Made by a program: the position numbers and the translations under genes. Shown piece by piece: positions 8,348 to 18,063 of a stretch of DNA of 64,000 nt. Numbering within the stretch: position 1 is the stretch's first letter; the number at the start of each line of letters is the position of its first letter. The notes under the pieces are model-generated. The model did not search any database. It had not been told where the DNA came from and saw only the letters and a program-made list of their open reading frames with translations. This DNA comes from UBA8941 sp963780545 (GTDB lineage Archaea > Thermoproteota > Bathyarchaeia > TCS64): assembly GCA_963780545.1 (NCBI GenBank), contig CAWACK010000015.1, forward strand, positions 1 through 64,000, in the 5' to 3' direction.

Positions 8348-9545
8348 CCATAAGTCATCACATTCTCCATTAGTCTTGTGTAAAGCTCTTGGAGATTAGA
8401 GAGTTTGAGCCCGTATTTTTTGACATATTTTCTGAGGTATGTCCTAACCTCTCTTTCAACATTCTTCTTCGCTGTCTGTTGGGTCTGCCAATCCCTGAAC
8501 ATGAGGGCCTGGAGCTTTGTGTATAGCTCTGTAGTATCCTGAGTAAGGTCAGGTTGAGTGCCAAATTTGTTCTCGAGGGCAAGAAGAAGCGAATACTCGA
8601 GGTTTGTGAAGTTCAACTGTTTTTGTCTCACCTGTAGCTTGTTCATCTCTAAGAATATATCGGAGCCTTCAGCGAGTATCGCATCATAGTCCTTCTTTTT
8701 TTCCTTCCACAGTTCTACTATTTTTTCAACTCTTTGTGTTAGAGACTCATAAATTGGGTTTCTCTGCTTATCAACCAGAACATATTTATTTAATGTAAAG
8801 ATGATGTTTGCTGCTTTTTCTTTTATATTCTTTGCTTTCTCCTGTAGGTTTTTAAGGTAATTTTCGTCAAACCTTATTATTGGTAATTCTTTTTCTATCT
8901 TCTCAATTTCTGTTGATTTGTAGACATACTTTAGAGTCTTATTGAAGTATTTTTGTACTCGGATATCTTCATTTCTTCTGTCCTGAATGACATCATTGAT
9001 ATACCATGCATACACTGCGGTTAGCCACTTGAAGTCGTAAAACTTCTCTATTTTTATCTGATCGGTGCCAAGGAGTTCGAATAGTTTTCTAAGTTCTTTA
9101 TAATTATCTACGAATTTTTTAGTGTTATCTTCGTTTTGAGTCACAACTTCTATGGCATTCATCATGGTTTGTCTATCATACTTATCCTTCGGGATTTCTT
9201 CGAATAGTTTCATAACCTCATTGAGTTTCTGAGTGAATTCGCCCCTCAGTGCATCAAAATCGATTAGGACACCCTTGATATCCTCTTTTGTGTAAGCTTC
9301 GAAGGCAGCGGTGAAGTTATTCAATAGTCCTATATAATCTATGATGAGCCCTGCTTCTTTGATATCGTTAAATGGACGATTTGTTCGCGCTATAGCTTGG
9401 AGTAAACGGTGTTCCTTTAATGGTTTATCAAGGTACATGGTTTGGAGAATCGGTGCATCGAATCCCGTCAATAGCATATCGGTTACTATGAGGATTTTTG
9501 GATACTCTTCTTCCTTGAACTTGTTAATGATCTGCGCGCGCGCGT
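8344..9545 (-). pseudogene. hsdR: C-terminal fragment of a type I restriction enzyme R subunit
   Basis: About 395 residues of HsdR, the DNA-translocating helicase/nuclease subunit of type I restriction systems. The fragment starts abruptly inside helicase motif V (KILIVTDMLLTGFDAP), continues with motif VI (QAIARTNRPF) and then the helical C-terminal part that docks the modification enzyme. The nuclease domain and helicase motifs I to IV are missing, so it cannot cut or translocate. Coding continues upstream of ATG 9477 to the GCGCGCGCGCG tract at 9534-9544, where it is fused out of frame to an integrase fragment. No hsdM or hsdS is in the window. It is a leftover of a deletion or recombination. 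Confidence 0.85.
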
Positions 9546-10046
9546 AGAGATTGCCTCACCTGTTCGTTGCCCGGACTCAGCCATGTACACAAGCCTGAAC
9601 CAATCCTCCCAACCAAGAAGCCCCTTTAACGAGTCCATCCAAGCCTCGGTAGTTGTAACAGACTGCGACCCATCATAGAATGCAAGAAACAGACTCTCAG
9701 CCGAAGTCGTAGCCCATCGAACCTCGCTCTCTTCTCGAAGCTGCCTGAAACTGCTGTACTGCCCTAAGAACCTAGAAAGATTCGCTAGCGCTGACAGTGC
9801 CATACGCGTGCCAGCCACCATCTCCAGCGGAGCAAGCCGCTTCTCAAACAGGAAGTGACAGTACCTTTTCGCATAACTCAGCAGATCAAGACAGTACCGC
9901 TCCCTCAAGCCACGATGTCGCAGCCAGTCGTAGAAACCAGTCCAATCAACAGAAGCAGAAGCGGGAACAGCAGTAGTAGTACGAGACTTATCATAAATGA
10001 GGATGGTGGGGTTAGAAACAGCTTCACGGATAAAAGGAGGTTCCAA
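9546..10046 (-). pseudogene. N-terminal half of an archaeal tyrosine integrase
   Basis: About 165 residues from the ATG ending at 10046. Residues 35-90 form a SAM-like core-binding domain (WTGFYDWLRHRGLRERYC), and the last recognisable part, LVYMAESGQRTGEAI, matches box I of tyrosine recombinases with its catalytic Arg. Everything after this (the second Arg, His and the nucleophilic Tyr) is absent because the gene is joined at 9534-9544 to an hsdR fragment; the frame runs on into unrelated residues to 9486. It is dead as an enzyme. Together with the tRNA-end repeats it identifies the region as a decayed integrative element. Confidence 0.65.
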
Positions 10047-10133
10047 GGAACCGTAGGTGCCTTGTTTATCAGTCAGACGCCTTAGCCTAACTAGGCCACG
10101 GGCCCATGCACCCTTTCTGGTTGCGTCTCCCTG

Positions 10134-10145
10134 TTAAATATTTAA
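10134..10145 (+). promoter_or_regulatory. TATA box of the metallo-beta-lactamase gene
   Basis: TTAAATATTTAA is centred 29 bases before ATG 10169, which fits a leaderless transcript and decides in favour of that start over the upstream in-frame ATG at 10106. Confidence 0.6.
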
Positions 10146-10168
10146 CTCTCGGATGTCGAGGGGTCAAC

Positions 10169-11002
10169 ATGGATCCGCTCACGCTTCATTTTCTCGGCAC
10201 AGGCGGTGGCCGTCACACCATGTGTACACAGAGGAGGAAGACAGCGGGAATCAGGATCATTTATGGCTCCACCCAAGTCCACCTAGATCCAGGTCCAGGC
10301 GCCTTAGTCCACAGCATCTACGCTGGATTGACACCGATGCGCCTCGACGGCGTTGTTGTTAGTCACTGCCACCCAGACCACTACACGGATGCAGAGGTCC
10401 TAGTTGAAGCGATGACGAGTGGAACCACGAGGCGTCATGGTGTACTAGCCGCTTCGAAAAGCGTTCTTCAGGGTGGCGATGGAGTCGACCCAAGCGTGAG
10501 TAGGTATCACCAAGAGCTACCTGAGCATGTAGAGACCCTTATTCCAGGTTCCGAGTTCAAAATAGGTGACATCCACTTCTCTGCGTTCAAGGCGATCCAC
10601 GGTGATTTTGACGCTGTAAGTTTGAGGTTCGGTATTGATGGAGTGGGAGAGGTAGGATACACTAGCGATACGGAGCTTTATGATGGCTACGCTGAGCATT
10701 TCAAAAGTGTAGATCTCCTCATCATCTGTACAATGTGGCCGCGAAATAACCCCCTGCTTGGGCACCTATGCACCGACGACGCCCTCAACCTCATCCAAGA
10801 GGTAAAGCCGTCCTGTGCCGTCACCACGCACTACGGTGTTAAGATTTTGAACGCTGATCCTGCTAAAGAGGCTGCTTGGCTGGAACAAGAGACGGGCATC
10901 TCAGTGATCGCCGCAGCTGACGGCATGAAACTAGAAATGAACAAACAAATCATAGTTACCGGACCAAGGAAAGGCGATATGCCCTATATCATCAAAACCT
11001 GA
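10169..11002 (+). CDS. Metallo-beta-lactamase fold hydrolase (RNase Z-like)
   Basis: A 277-residue protein of the metallo-beta-lactamase superfamily. The N-terminus MDPLTLHFLGTGGGRHT is the first beta strand and glycine loop of RNase Z/PhnP-like members. The zinc motif SHCHPDHYTDAE (HxHxDH) lies near residue 65, a further His is at AIHGDFDAV, the Asp at GYTSDTELYD and a last His at VTTHYG, so both metal sites look complete. It lacks the long exosite arm of tRNase Z, so a phosphodiesterase-like or ribonucleolytic role is a guess. The TATA box 29 bases upstream supports the start. The MFS gene at 11044 follows by 41 bases and may be co-transcribed. Confidence 0.85.
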   Translation: MDPLTLHFLGTGGGRHTMCTQRRKTAGIRIIYGSTQVHLDPGPGALVHSIYAGLTPMRLDGVVVSHCHPDHYTDAEVLVEAMTSGTTRRHGVLAASKSVLQGGDGVDPSVSRYHQELPEHVETLIPGSEFKIGDIHFSAFKAIHGDFDAVSLRFGIDGVGEVGYTSDTELYDGYAEHFKSVDLLIICTMWPRNNPLLGHLCTDDALNLIQEVKPSCAVTTHYGVKILNADPAKEAAWLEQETGISVIAAADGMKLEMNKQIIVTGPRKGDMPYIIKT

Positions 11003-11043
11003 GGGTTAGATTTATCATTCTAACCGTATTTGCTTCCTCTACA

Positions 11044-12195
11044 TTGGAACAAGACCGTGCGTGGCTCCTAATTCGTCTATATATCACTGTTTTCCTAATC
11101 TCGACGGCGATAGGGACTGCGATGGAGCTCCTCCCCGTTCAAGCCTCGTCGATAGGCATGAGTCTCCTTGACATCGGTTTGATGGGCACGGGAGCGGCCG
11201 CGGCTTACACGGTGATGACACTCGTTGCCGGTTCACTTCTCGACCGGTTTGAGAAATTGAGGACATTTCTCTTTTTCAACATACTGACACTCGGAAGTCT
11301 GATAATGCTCGTTTTCGCACGGGACTTCAGCTGGGTTTTCAGCATTAGGATACTCCTCGGATTCCTCGGGGGAGCCTTCTGGACAGCAGCGGGTGCCCTC
11401 ACAGCCGAAATCTCCCCGCCTGAGATACTCACCCACGCTATTGGACGCTACAATCTGAGCTGGATCCTGGGGTTCGTGTTCGGACCTTTCATCGGGGGTA
11501 TGATCGCCGACACATTTGGGTATTCTTCGCTCTGGCTAGTCATGGTGATACTCATGATCGGTGGCGTCGCAGTCAACTTCTCCATGATCTCGAAGATTAG
11601 ACTATACAAAGGGGCAAAGAAAACTATCTTCGACTTCGGGGCAGTCTATAATCTTAGATACGCTTACCTTACGATGATACCCTATGCTCTGGGTTTAGGC
11701 ATTTACTTCTACATCCTCCCAGGGTACATGGCGGAGAGCGGCATCTCGGCGACGATCATAGGTGTGCTCATGGCGATGAGTAGCGCTGTCAAAGGTGTAG
11801 GGTTCTATTACTCGGAGAAGATAGTGGGACTAGGTTCATCGAGGGGCTTGTTTATAGGAGCTGTGCTTCTCTGTGTAAGCCTCGGCGCCATTGGCTTAGC
11901 TTCAACAGCTATCGGATTCGTGATACCGCTCGCGCTCTTCGGTATCTCCAACGGCTTCATCGAACCCATAATCCTCGACTATATTGCCCATGGCTCCCCG
12001 AGAAACAGCCTCGGCACTACTATGGGTGTCTACGAGGGAATGTATGGCGCGTTTACATGCCTTAGCCCCATGGTTGCGGGCTTCGTAAGCCAGAGCTATC
12101 CGACGTCTACAGTTTATATCACACTAGGTGTCATCTCGATTCTGATTATACCTGGCGCGAGGAAACTCCGAGGAAACGTTTCAGAAAAGAAATAG
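11044..12195 (+). CDS. Major facilitator superfamily transporter
   Basis: A 383-residue polytopic membrane protein, start TTG 11044. About 12 hydrophobic segments are visible; the loop after segment 2 holds the MFS signature region LLDRFEKLRTFLFF, and FGPFIGGMIADTFGYSSLW near residues 145-165 is the segment-5 antiporter-like Gly/Pro motif. The central loop is short (residues 180-205). Substrate unknown; drug or metabolite efflux is the usual role of this length class. It follows the metallo-hydrolase on the same strand. Confidence 0.85.
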   Translation: MEQDRAWLLIRLYITVFLISTAIGTAMELLPVQASSIGMSLLDIGLMGTGAAAAYTVMTLVAGSLLDRFEKLRTFLFFNILTLGSLIMLVFARDFSWVFSIRILLGFLGGAFWTAAGALTAEISPPEILTHAIGRYNLSWILGFVFGPFIGGMIADTFGYSSLWLVMVILMIGGVAVNFSMISKIRLYKGAKKTIFDFGAVYNLRYAYLTMIPYALGLGIYFYILPGYMAESGISATIIGVLMAMSSAVKGVGFYYSEKIVGLGSSRGLFIGAVLLCVSLGAIGLASTAIGFVIPLALFGISNGFIEPIILDYIAHGSPRNSLGTTMGVYEGMYGAFTCLSPMVAGFVSQSYPTSTVYITLGVISILIIPGARKLRGNVSEKK

Positions 12196-12327
12196 GTGTA
12201 TTTAGTTAACCCATTGGTTACTCCACAACTAATGGTTTCTTATTGAAAGACATTTTCCGCTAAACCTTTTATTTTCGATTCACATATCTAATTCAGATGA
12301 CGCGAGGGCTATCTATGGGGTATCGCT

Positions 12328-12486
12328 TTGTCCTCGCCCAAATCAGGGCTTAGAGATGCGGATATCCCAGAGTGTGATCGGCTTCTCGCGGACAAGGTTT
12401 TAAGGCGGGCAGACTTTTCAGAGTGCATCGACCCGTCCAACTTTCCGTATAAATCAAGTGATGACAATGAAGCAGCTACCGAATAA
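12328..12486 (+). other. Possible small ORF overlapping the valS start
   Basis: A frame open from after 12300 gives about 53 residues from TTG 12328 (LSSPKSGLRDADIPECDRLL) and ends 28 bases inside valS in another frame. Its composition looks protein-like (charged, two Cys), and a TATA-like AAACCTTTTA lies at 12262-12271. It lacks an ATG and has no recognised homologue, so it may be a short leader ORF, a decayed gene end or chance. Confidence 0.2.
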
Positions 12487-14899
12487 GATCGACTTCCTCG
12501 AGATGGAGGAGAATTGGGAGAAGCTCTGGGAGGAGTATGGCACATACAGGTACGACTGGAATGACGATAGCCGCCCCAGATATAGCGTCGATACACCACC
12601 ACCCTACCCTTCTGGTGACTTCCATATGGGAAACGTCCTAAACTGGACATACTTCGATATACGTGCCCGCTACAAGCGGATGCAAGGCTTCAACGTCCAC
12701 TTTCCCCAGGGCTGGGACTGCCACGGAATGCCCACTGAGGTGGCGGTTGAAAAAAACAGGAAGATCCGCCGCAGCGACGTCCCACCCGACGAATTCAGGA
12801 AGATGTGCGAGGAGTGGGTCAATCAATATATAGCGAAGATGAGGACAGCCATCATCCGACTTGGCACCAGCATCGACTGGAGCCTCGAGTACCGCACAAT
12901 GGATCCCACCTACATCAGAAAGATCCAACTCAGCTTCCTCATCCTATACGAGAAGGGTCTCATCTACAAAGGAGAACACCCCATCAACTACTGCCCCAGG
13001 TGTGAAACCGCCATCGCCGACGCCGAAGTAGAGCGCCTCAAGAGGATGGGTAAGATCTACAGCATCGCTTTCGGCATACCTGGCGGTGAACTCATCATAG
13101 CCACTACGCGACCCGAATACATCCCAGCCTGCGTCGCTATAGGCATTAACCCCACGGACAAACGCTACAACAACCTCATCGGAAAGGAGGCGACAACACC
13201 TCTCTTCAACAGGAAGATACCCATCATCGCAAAGGATGACGTCGACACCAGCTTCGGAACTGGTGTCATGATGATCTGCACATACGGAGACAAGGCAGAT
13301 GTAGTCGACGTAGCCCGATTCAAACTCCCAGTGATCAACCTCCTCGACAAGAGAGGTAGACTAAACGAGAACGCTGGCAAATACAATGGGCTAACCATCA
13401 CCGAGGGAAGAAAAACCATCTTAGAAGACCTCCGAGCGGCTGGTCTCCTCCGCGAGGAAAAGCCCCTTGAGCAGGAGGTGGGCACCTGCTGGCGCTGCGA
13501 CACTCCAATCGAAGTGGTGAACGCTAAGCAGTGGTTCATGCGTACAACTGCCTTCACCGACCAGATCGTGGAGCAAGCGAAGAAGATCACTTGGTACCCA
13601 GACTACATGAGATATCGTCTAATTGACTGGACTACGAGCCTCGACTGGGACTGGGTGCTTAGCAGGCAACGCGTCTTCGCAACACCCGTGCCAGCTTGGT
13701 ACTGTAAGAAGTGCGGCGAGATCCATCTCGCTGATCCCGACGAACTCCCAGTAGACACGAAGGTACAGCAGCCGAGGAGCAAGTGCTCCAAGTGCGGTTC
13801 TTCTGAGTTCATCCCCGACTATGACGTAATGGACACATGGTTCGATAGCAGCTTGACATGCGCCATCCACGCAGGTTGGCCGGATAGACCCGACTGGCAC
13901 AAGCTCTTCCCCGCCTCCGTCCACCCAAGCGGCCAGGACATCATACGAACTTGGGCCTACTATCTCATGGTGCGCCACCTAGCCCTATTCGGGGAACCAG
14001 CCTACAACTCAGTGCTCATCAATGGCATGGTACTCGGCTCCGATGGGAGGAAGATGAGTAAGAGCCTCGGCAACTTCGTAAACACCCCCGAAGTCTTCGG
14101 CAAGCAAGGCGCCGACGCAGCCCGCCAGTGGGCCGCCTCCGGAGGAGGAACAGGAACGGATATACCGTTCCGCTGGGAGGACGTCGAGTACGGCCGCCGC
14201 TTCATGACGAAGCTCTGGAACGCCTGCAGGTTCACATCTATGAAGCTCGAGGACTACAACACAGACACCGATGTGGAACCCAAGATCCTCGACAAATGGA
14301 TCTTAACAAAGCTCGAGAAGACGGTGCAACTAGCAACGACGGCGATGGAGGACTGCGACTTCATGAATGCCACCGAGTCTGCCCGCAACTTCACATGGCA
14401 TGTATTCTGCGACCACTACCTCGAGGCTACAAAGTATAGACTCTATGGGGAGGGCAAACCGAAGTTCGCGGCTCAGCAGACACTATATTACACAATGAAG
14501 AGGATGCTTCAACTCCTAGCGCCCGTGATGCCTCACATAACCGAAGAGATATACAACACGACATACGCATCTGACCCCAAAGATAGCATTCACAGATCCA
14601 AGTGGCCGACCTACAACGGAAACCTCGTGAACGAAGAGTCTGAAAATGCAGGAGACATTATCATAGCTGTTATCGCCGAGATAAGGGCACAGAAAAACAG
14701 GCTCGGCATCCCGCTGAACAAGCCAGTGAAGAAGCTCGCCATCTATTCTTCAGACAAGAGAAACCTAGACAAAATCCGTCTCGGCGACACTGATATTCGT
14801 GAGACTCTGAAGATAAGGGAGATGGAGTATGGTGATGGCCAAGGTCAGGTTAATGTCACTGGATATGAGGGACTGAGTATTACCCTAACGATCGAGTGA
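12458..14899 (+). CDS. valS: Valyl-tRNA synthetase
   Basis: Class I aminoacyl-tRNA synthetase that charges tRNA-Val with valine in the cytoplasm. The 813 residues run: Rossmann fold with HMGN (HIGH motif, residues 56-59) in the archaeal ValRS context PPPYPSGDFHMGNVLNW and QGWDCHGMPTEV; a CP1 editing domain with IATTRPEYIPACVA near residue 215; zinc-ribbon pairs (CPRC, CWRC, CKKC, CSKC); GRKMSKSLGN (KMSKS near 532); and an anticodon-binding helical domain, ending without the long C-terminal coiled coil of bacterial ValRS. IleRS and LeuRS are close relatives, but the WDCHGMPTE and editing strings fit ValRS best. Starts GTG 12458 or ATG 12461 are both possible. The frame is unbroken. A TATA-like GTTTTAAGG at 12396-12404 lies about 60 bases upstream. 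Confidence 0.95.
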   Translation: MMTMKQLPNKIDFLEMEENWEKLWEEYGTYRYDWNDDSRPRYSVDTPPPYPSGDFHMGNVLNWTYFDIRARYKRMQGFNVHFPQGWDCHGMPTEVAVEKNRKIRRSDVPPDEFRKMCEEWVNQYIAKMRTAIIRLGTSIDWSLEYRTMDPTYIRKIQLSFLILYEKGLIYKGEHPINYCPRCETAIADAEVERLKRMGKIYSIAFGIPGGELIIATTRPEYIPACVAIGINPTDKRYNNLIGKEATTPLFNRKIPIIAKDDVDTSFGTGVMMICTYGDKADVVDVARFKLPVINLLDKRGRLNENAGKYNGLTITEGRKTILEDLRAAGLLREEKPLEQEVGTCWRCDTPIEVVNAKQWFMRTTAFTDQIVEQAKKITWYPDYMRYRLIDWTTSLDWDWVLSRQRVFATPVPAWYCKKCGEIHLADPDELPVDTKVQQPRSKCSKCGSSEFIPDYDVMDTWFDSSLTCAIHAGWPDRPDWHKLFPASVHPSGQDIIRTWAYYLMVRHLALFGEPAYNSVLINGMVLGSDGRKMSKSLGNFVNTPEVFGKQGADAARQWAASGGGTGTDIPFRWEDVEYGRRFMTKLWNACRFTSMKLEDYNTDTDVEPKILDKWILTKLEKTVQLATTAMEDCDFMNATESARNFTWHVFCDHYLEATKYRLYGEGKPKFAAQQTLYYTMKRMLQLLAPVMPHITEEIYNTTYASDPKDSIHRSKWPTYNGNLVNEESENAGDIIIAVIAEIRAQKNRLGIPLNKPVKKLAIYSSDKRNLDKIRLGDTDIRETLKIREMEYGDGQGQVNVTGYEGLSITLTIE

Positions 14900-15060
14900 A
14901 GCTTATCGCAGGTCCCTTAGACCTTTCCATTTATTCTCTAATCATGATCATTGATAATCCCGAGAGCGTAAGCGTTCGCAATAACCATATTTTAATAAAT
15001 AAATCAGACTAATCGATCAATCGATCCCAAAACCTTTTTTTTGAGAAAAATATCAGAAGA
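14900..15060. other. Intergenic region between convergent genes
   Basis: AT-rich, no gene. Contains T runs (around 15036-15043) consistent with archaeal oligo-T termination for valS on the plus strand, and the end of the minus-strand membrane-protein gene at 15061. Confidence 0.4.
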
Positions 15061-15936
15061 TTAATCAGACAAATGGTCGTGCTCCTTTTTTCCCCGTACT
15101 TCTACAGTCCCCAAGAAAACCCTCTCACCAACTTCTTTCTCCAACGTACTCTTGACCATATTTTCAGCCCTGCTTCTACCAAGAAATGCACCAATCGAGA
15201 AGTCTATACTGAACCCGACCATAGCCGGGATCACGAAGTGATAATAATGTGGACCCTGGCCCATCCAGAGTGTGTTAAAAAGGAAACCCGCTAAGGTTAG
15301 AATCACACTCAATCCCGTGAAGGCTCCAATTACTGTGAATAATAGATCGAGATGAAAGGGCCCTCCGTTAACACCGGTTACCCTGAACCTCCTGAAGTAG
15401 GGGAGAACCATAGCCGGGATAAACCCAGAGATCGCCAAGAGAATTATCATCACGGGGATAATATCGATCGAATAAGTAACGGAGTTCACGCTCGTCGGTT
15501 TAGAGAAAACGTCCAAGGTATGTAATACAGCATTAATGTCGGCTAAGGTGCTGGCATGGATGGTATGTATGTCCCAAGCCAGGGTCACCAAGGTGAAGAA
15601 AATGAGGGAGGGTATGATGAGTGCAGCATAGTTCGTTATTATATTACCCGTGGGTCTGGACTCGCCCTCCACCACTTCTATGACGTGCCTTGAATTATTC
15701 AGACGAGCGATAAATTCAGTTAGCTGAAGGGATAATCCGCCACCGATTAGAATCACAAAAAAGTAGCCTAAGAATAGGGATCCGAAGCCTCCGATGATCG
15801 TCAAAACGAGTGTCCTCCAGAACACAATGCTCGTGGGGGAAAGAGCCCTGAACGCCGAAAAAATGGCATAGATGTAGAATGCAATGCCTAGTCCAAAGGA
15901 TAGAGCAGCTCTCAGTAGTAGATTTTTAGAGATCAA
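15061..15936 (-). CDS. Polytopic membrane protein of unknown function
   Basis: A 291-residue protein with about seven hydrophobic segments: residues 5-30, 38-72, 105-128, 160-182, 198-220 and 235-258 are the clearest. Loops contain a conserved-looking acidic patch VIEVVEGESRPTG and a HYYHF string near residue 240. The C-terminal 35 residues are cytosolic-like and charged, ending KKEHDHLSD. No transporter, enzyme or signalling motif is recognised. It stands alone, divergent from the AlkA-like gene. Confidence 0.7.
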   Translation of the reverse strand: MISKNLLLRAALSFGLGIAFYIYAIFSAFRALSPTSIVFWRTLVLTIIGGFGSLFLGYFFVILIGGGLSLQLTEFIARLNNSRHVIEVVEGESRPTGNIITNYAALIIPSLIFFTLVTLAWDIHTIHASTLADINAVLHTLDVFSKPTSVNSVTYSIDIIPVMIILLAISGFIPAMVLPYFRRFRVTGVNGGPFHLDLLFTVIGAFTGLSVILTLAGFLFNTLWMGQGPHYYHFVIPAMVGFSIDFSIGAFLGRSRAENMVKSTLEKEVGERVFLGTVEVRGKKEHDHLSD

Positions 15937-16079
15937 GGCTAGTACAGACCATGTTTCTCATGAAGCCGTTGGTTATATTTTTTTCTAACAAAATGATCGT
16001 TACCTTTTTAGACCCGTAGTTGATCGCAAGAATCGCGCGAATCATTATTATTTCGCGAGTACGATTGTTTCTTAACAAA

Positions 16080-16087
16080 TCTAAATT
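16080..16087 (+). promoter_or_regulatory. TATA box of the AlkA-like gene
   Basis: TCTAAATT lies about 25-28 bases before ATG 16108, consistent with a leaderless transcript. An imperfect inverted repeat (16031-16042 with 16050-16065) is just upstream in the divergent intergenic region. Confidence 0.5.
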
Positions 16088-16107
16088 TGAAGGAATCTCG
16101 ATTATCC

Positions 16108-16733
16108 ATGGCTTTCTATTTATTGGATGACCAGAAGCTCCTCGACGCAGTAAAGATATTAGCGAACCGGGATCCTGATCTGTCATTAATTGTTCAGCGC
16201 TACGGCCCACCACCACTCTGGTCAAGACCCAGGGTTTTGCCTCCCTAATTCTGATTATCCTCGAGCAGCAGGTATCACTGTCCTCGGCGCGGGCGGCCTT
16301 CAACCGCCTACAAGCCGCGACGAGTGATCTCACGCCACGAAGCTTCCTTGAACTCAACGACCAGGAGCTGAAGGCGATCGGATTCAGCCGCCAGAAAATC
16401 CACTATGGACGTCTTTTAGCAAAAAACCTATTAGATGGCTCTCTGGATCTGGCAAGCCTAGAAAACCTCGCCGATGAAGAGGCTCGATCTAGACTTATTC
16501 AACTCAAAGGCATCGGGCGATGGAGCGCTGACATCTATCTGTTGATGTCTCTTCGACGCCCAGACATCTGGCCTCGCAACGACTTAGCCCTAGTAAGCGC
16601 GATCACACGCATAAAAAGACTGAATGTACCACCATCGCCTGAGGAGTTTGATGCCATCGGAGAAACTTGGCGTCCCTGGCGATCGGTAGCAGCACGTATA
16701 GCTTGGTTCGATTATCTCGGCGGAAAGCGGTAG
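16108..16733 (+). CDS. AlkA-like DNA-3-methyladenine glycosylase (one frameshift)
   Basis: A base-excision repair glycosylase of the HhH-GPD superfamily that removes alkylated bases. The start MAFYLLDDQKLLDAVK is in one frame and breaks near 16230; from there GFASLILIILEQQVSLSSA to the end is in the next frame, giving about 208 residues, typical for short AlkA-type enzymes. The helix-hairpin-helix LKGIGRWSADIYLL and the catalytic Asp of WPRND (about residue 165) are intact. EQQVS near residue 50 is the usual first-domain motif. A TATA box supports the ATG at 16108. The break is a single base and probably a sequence error; if real the gene is dead. Confidence 0.8.
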
Positions 16734-16804
16734 CCTGAGATTATGGCTATTCGTCGTCGCGATTTCTTATCCTAGAAGACTAATGTTGCAAACTATACAT
16801 CTGT

Positions 16805-16818
16805 CTCGCGCGCGCGAG
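16805..16818. repeat. 14-bp perfect palindrome of alternating CG
   Basis: CTCGCGCGCGCGAG is self-complementary. It lies in the 137-base gap between the convergent AlkA-like gene and ABC permease. Similar alternating-CG tracts occur in other gaps (2847-2855, 9534-9544, 27687-27695, 29085-29121), several next to broken genes. Confidence 0.7.
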
Positions 16819-16870
16819 TAATGTGGATATTATTAGGGAAGAAAAATGAGGATATTCGGGTTGCATGCGA

Positions 16871-18058
16871 TTATCTGGTCATGTTTCTCTTGAAGAGCGG
16901 GATAGCGATGGCTGTGAAGACTATCCCGAATGCGGCAAGCACAACGATCTCGCTCGCATATGGCGGGAATGCCTGCCCCTAGCACTAAGACCTTCCTTAG
17001 GGCAGTGGTCGCGTAGGATAATGGGATAAGCTTTGAGATATCCTGCATATACCAGGGCATCTGCTGCACAGGGAAGAAGACGCCGCTAAGGAACATCATC
17101 GGGAACATTATCGTCATCATCATCATCGTCGCAGTCTCCTGGTCCTTTGCGAAGGAGGTTATCACGATTCCGATTCCTACGAAGCTGAAGACGTCGAGTA
17201 ATAGTAGACCGAAGATGAGAGGTATGCTCCCTTGTATAGTAACCCCAAACAACGTCACCGCCATTATGAGGATAAGAGTACCTTGTAGCAAGCCCCTCGC
17301 GGTTTGGGCGAGGGTTTTTCCGAGTATTATCGAGAGACGGTTAATTGGTGCTACCATCATGCCATCTAGGGTACCGATCTCCCTCTCGTGGCTGATGGCG
17401 GCGGGGAGACCCGTCATTACACTCATCATGACGTTCATGGCCATGATACCGGGAGCCATGAACTCGAAGTAGTTGAAGTTCCCTGGGACCGCTCCCTGGG
17501 TAAAAACCGTGAGCGGTTGTATGACGGCGACGGGGTTCTTTATTGTCGGGATGAGTGCCTCGATCTTCTGCTCAGCAAAGGATGCCCCAATCTGATGAAA
17601 GATGGCTGTCATTGCGCCTTGGAGTAGTGCGGACATCTGAGGGTTCGACTGGTCAGTTACTACTATTATTGTTCCCTGTCGTCCCGCTGTGAGGCTGGCT
17701 GTGAAGTTTGCTGGTATTACTATTCCACCCTCTACCTCGCCACTTTGGATCATTCCTCTGACATCATCCATCGATGATACCTGAGTGATTGTGAAGTTGT
17801 CCATCCGGTTCAGGTATGTGACAAGTAGACTGCTCGTACTGACCTGACCTTTTTGGAGGCCGTACGCCTGGTCTTCGTTTGCGACGGCGAGGGTGACTTT
17901 GCCTAGGCTTTGACCGGAGGGAAATATGAAGCCCACCATGCCCATCATGAATATCGGCATGATGATCAGCATCACCAACCCGAGTCTATTCCTGAATAAT
18001 TCTGTGAGGTCCTTCCTCGCGACGAGATAGACATGATAAATTGTATTTTAACAGCCAT
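16871..18058 (-). CDS. ABC-2 type exporter permease (frameshifts at both ends)
   Basis: Membrane subunit of an ABC-2/DrrB-YhfP-type exporter, about 395 residues once two breaks are bridged. The N-terminus starts at the ATG ending 18058 (MAVKIQF), changes frame near 18030 into VYLVARKDLTELFRNRLGLV, a typical first amphipathic helix, then the first membrane segment IIMPIFMMGMVGFIF. A large extracellular domain (residues 40-200) follows, then five segments. Near 16972 the frame slips again; the real tail reads YASEIVVLAAFGIVFTAIAI and ends KRNMTR at 16871. An AGGTGA overlapping the ATPase stop is its ribosome site, so the two are one operon. Export substrate unknown; the CARDB-like protein upstream is a possible partner. 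Confidence 0.85.
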
Positions 18059-18063
18059 TTATA

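Noticed and set aside
12309..12650. 113-residue minus-strand ORF overlapping valS
   Set aside because: Antisense of the valS N-terminus; basic, low-complexity composition, no start signal.
15926..16357. 143-residue minus-strand ORF
   Set aside because: Shadow of the AlkA-like gene on the plus strand, whose helix-hairpin-helix and catalytic Asp are clear.
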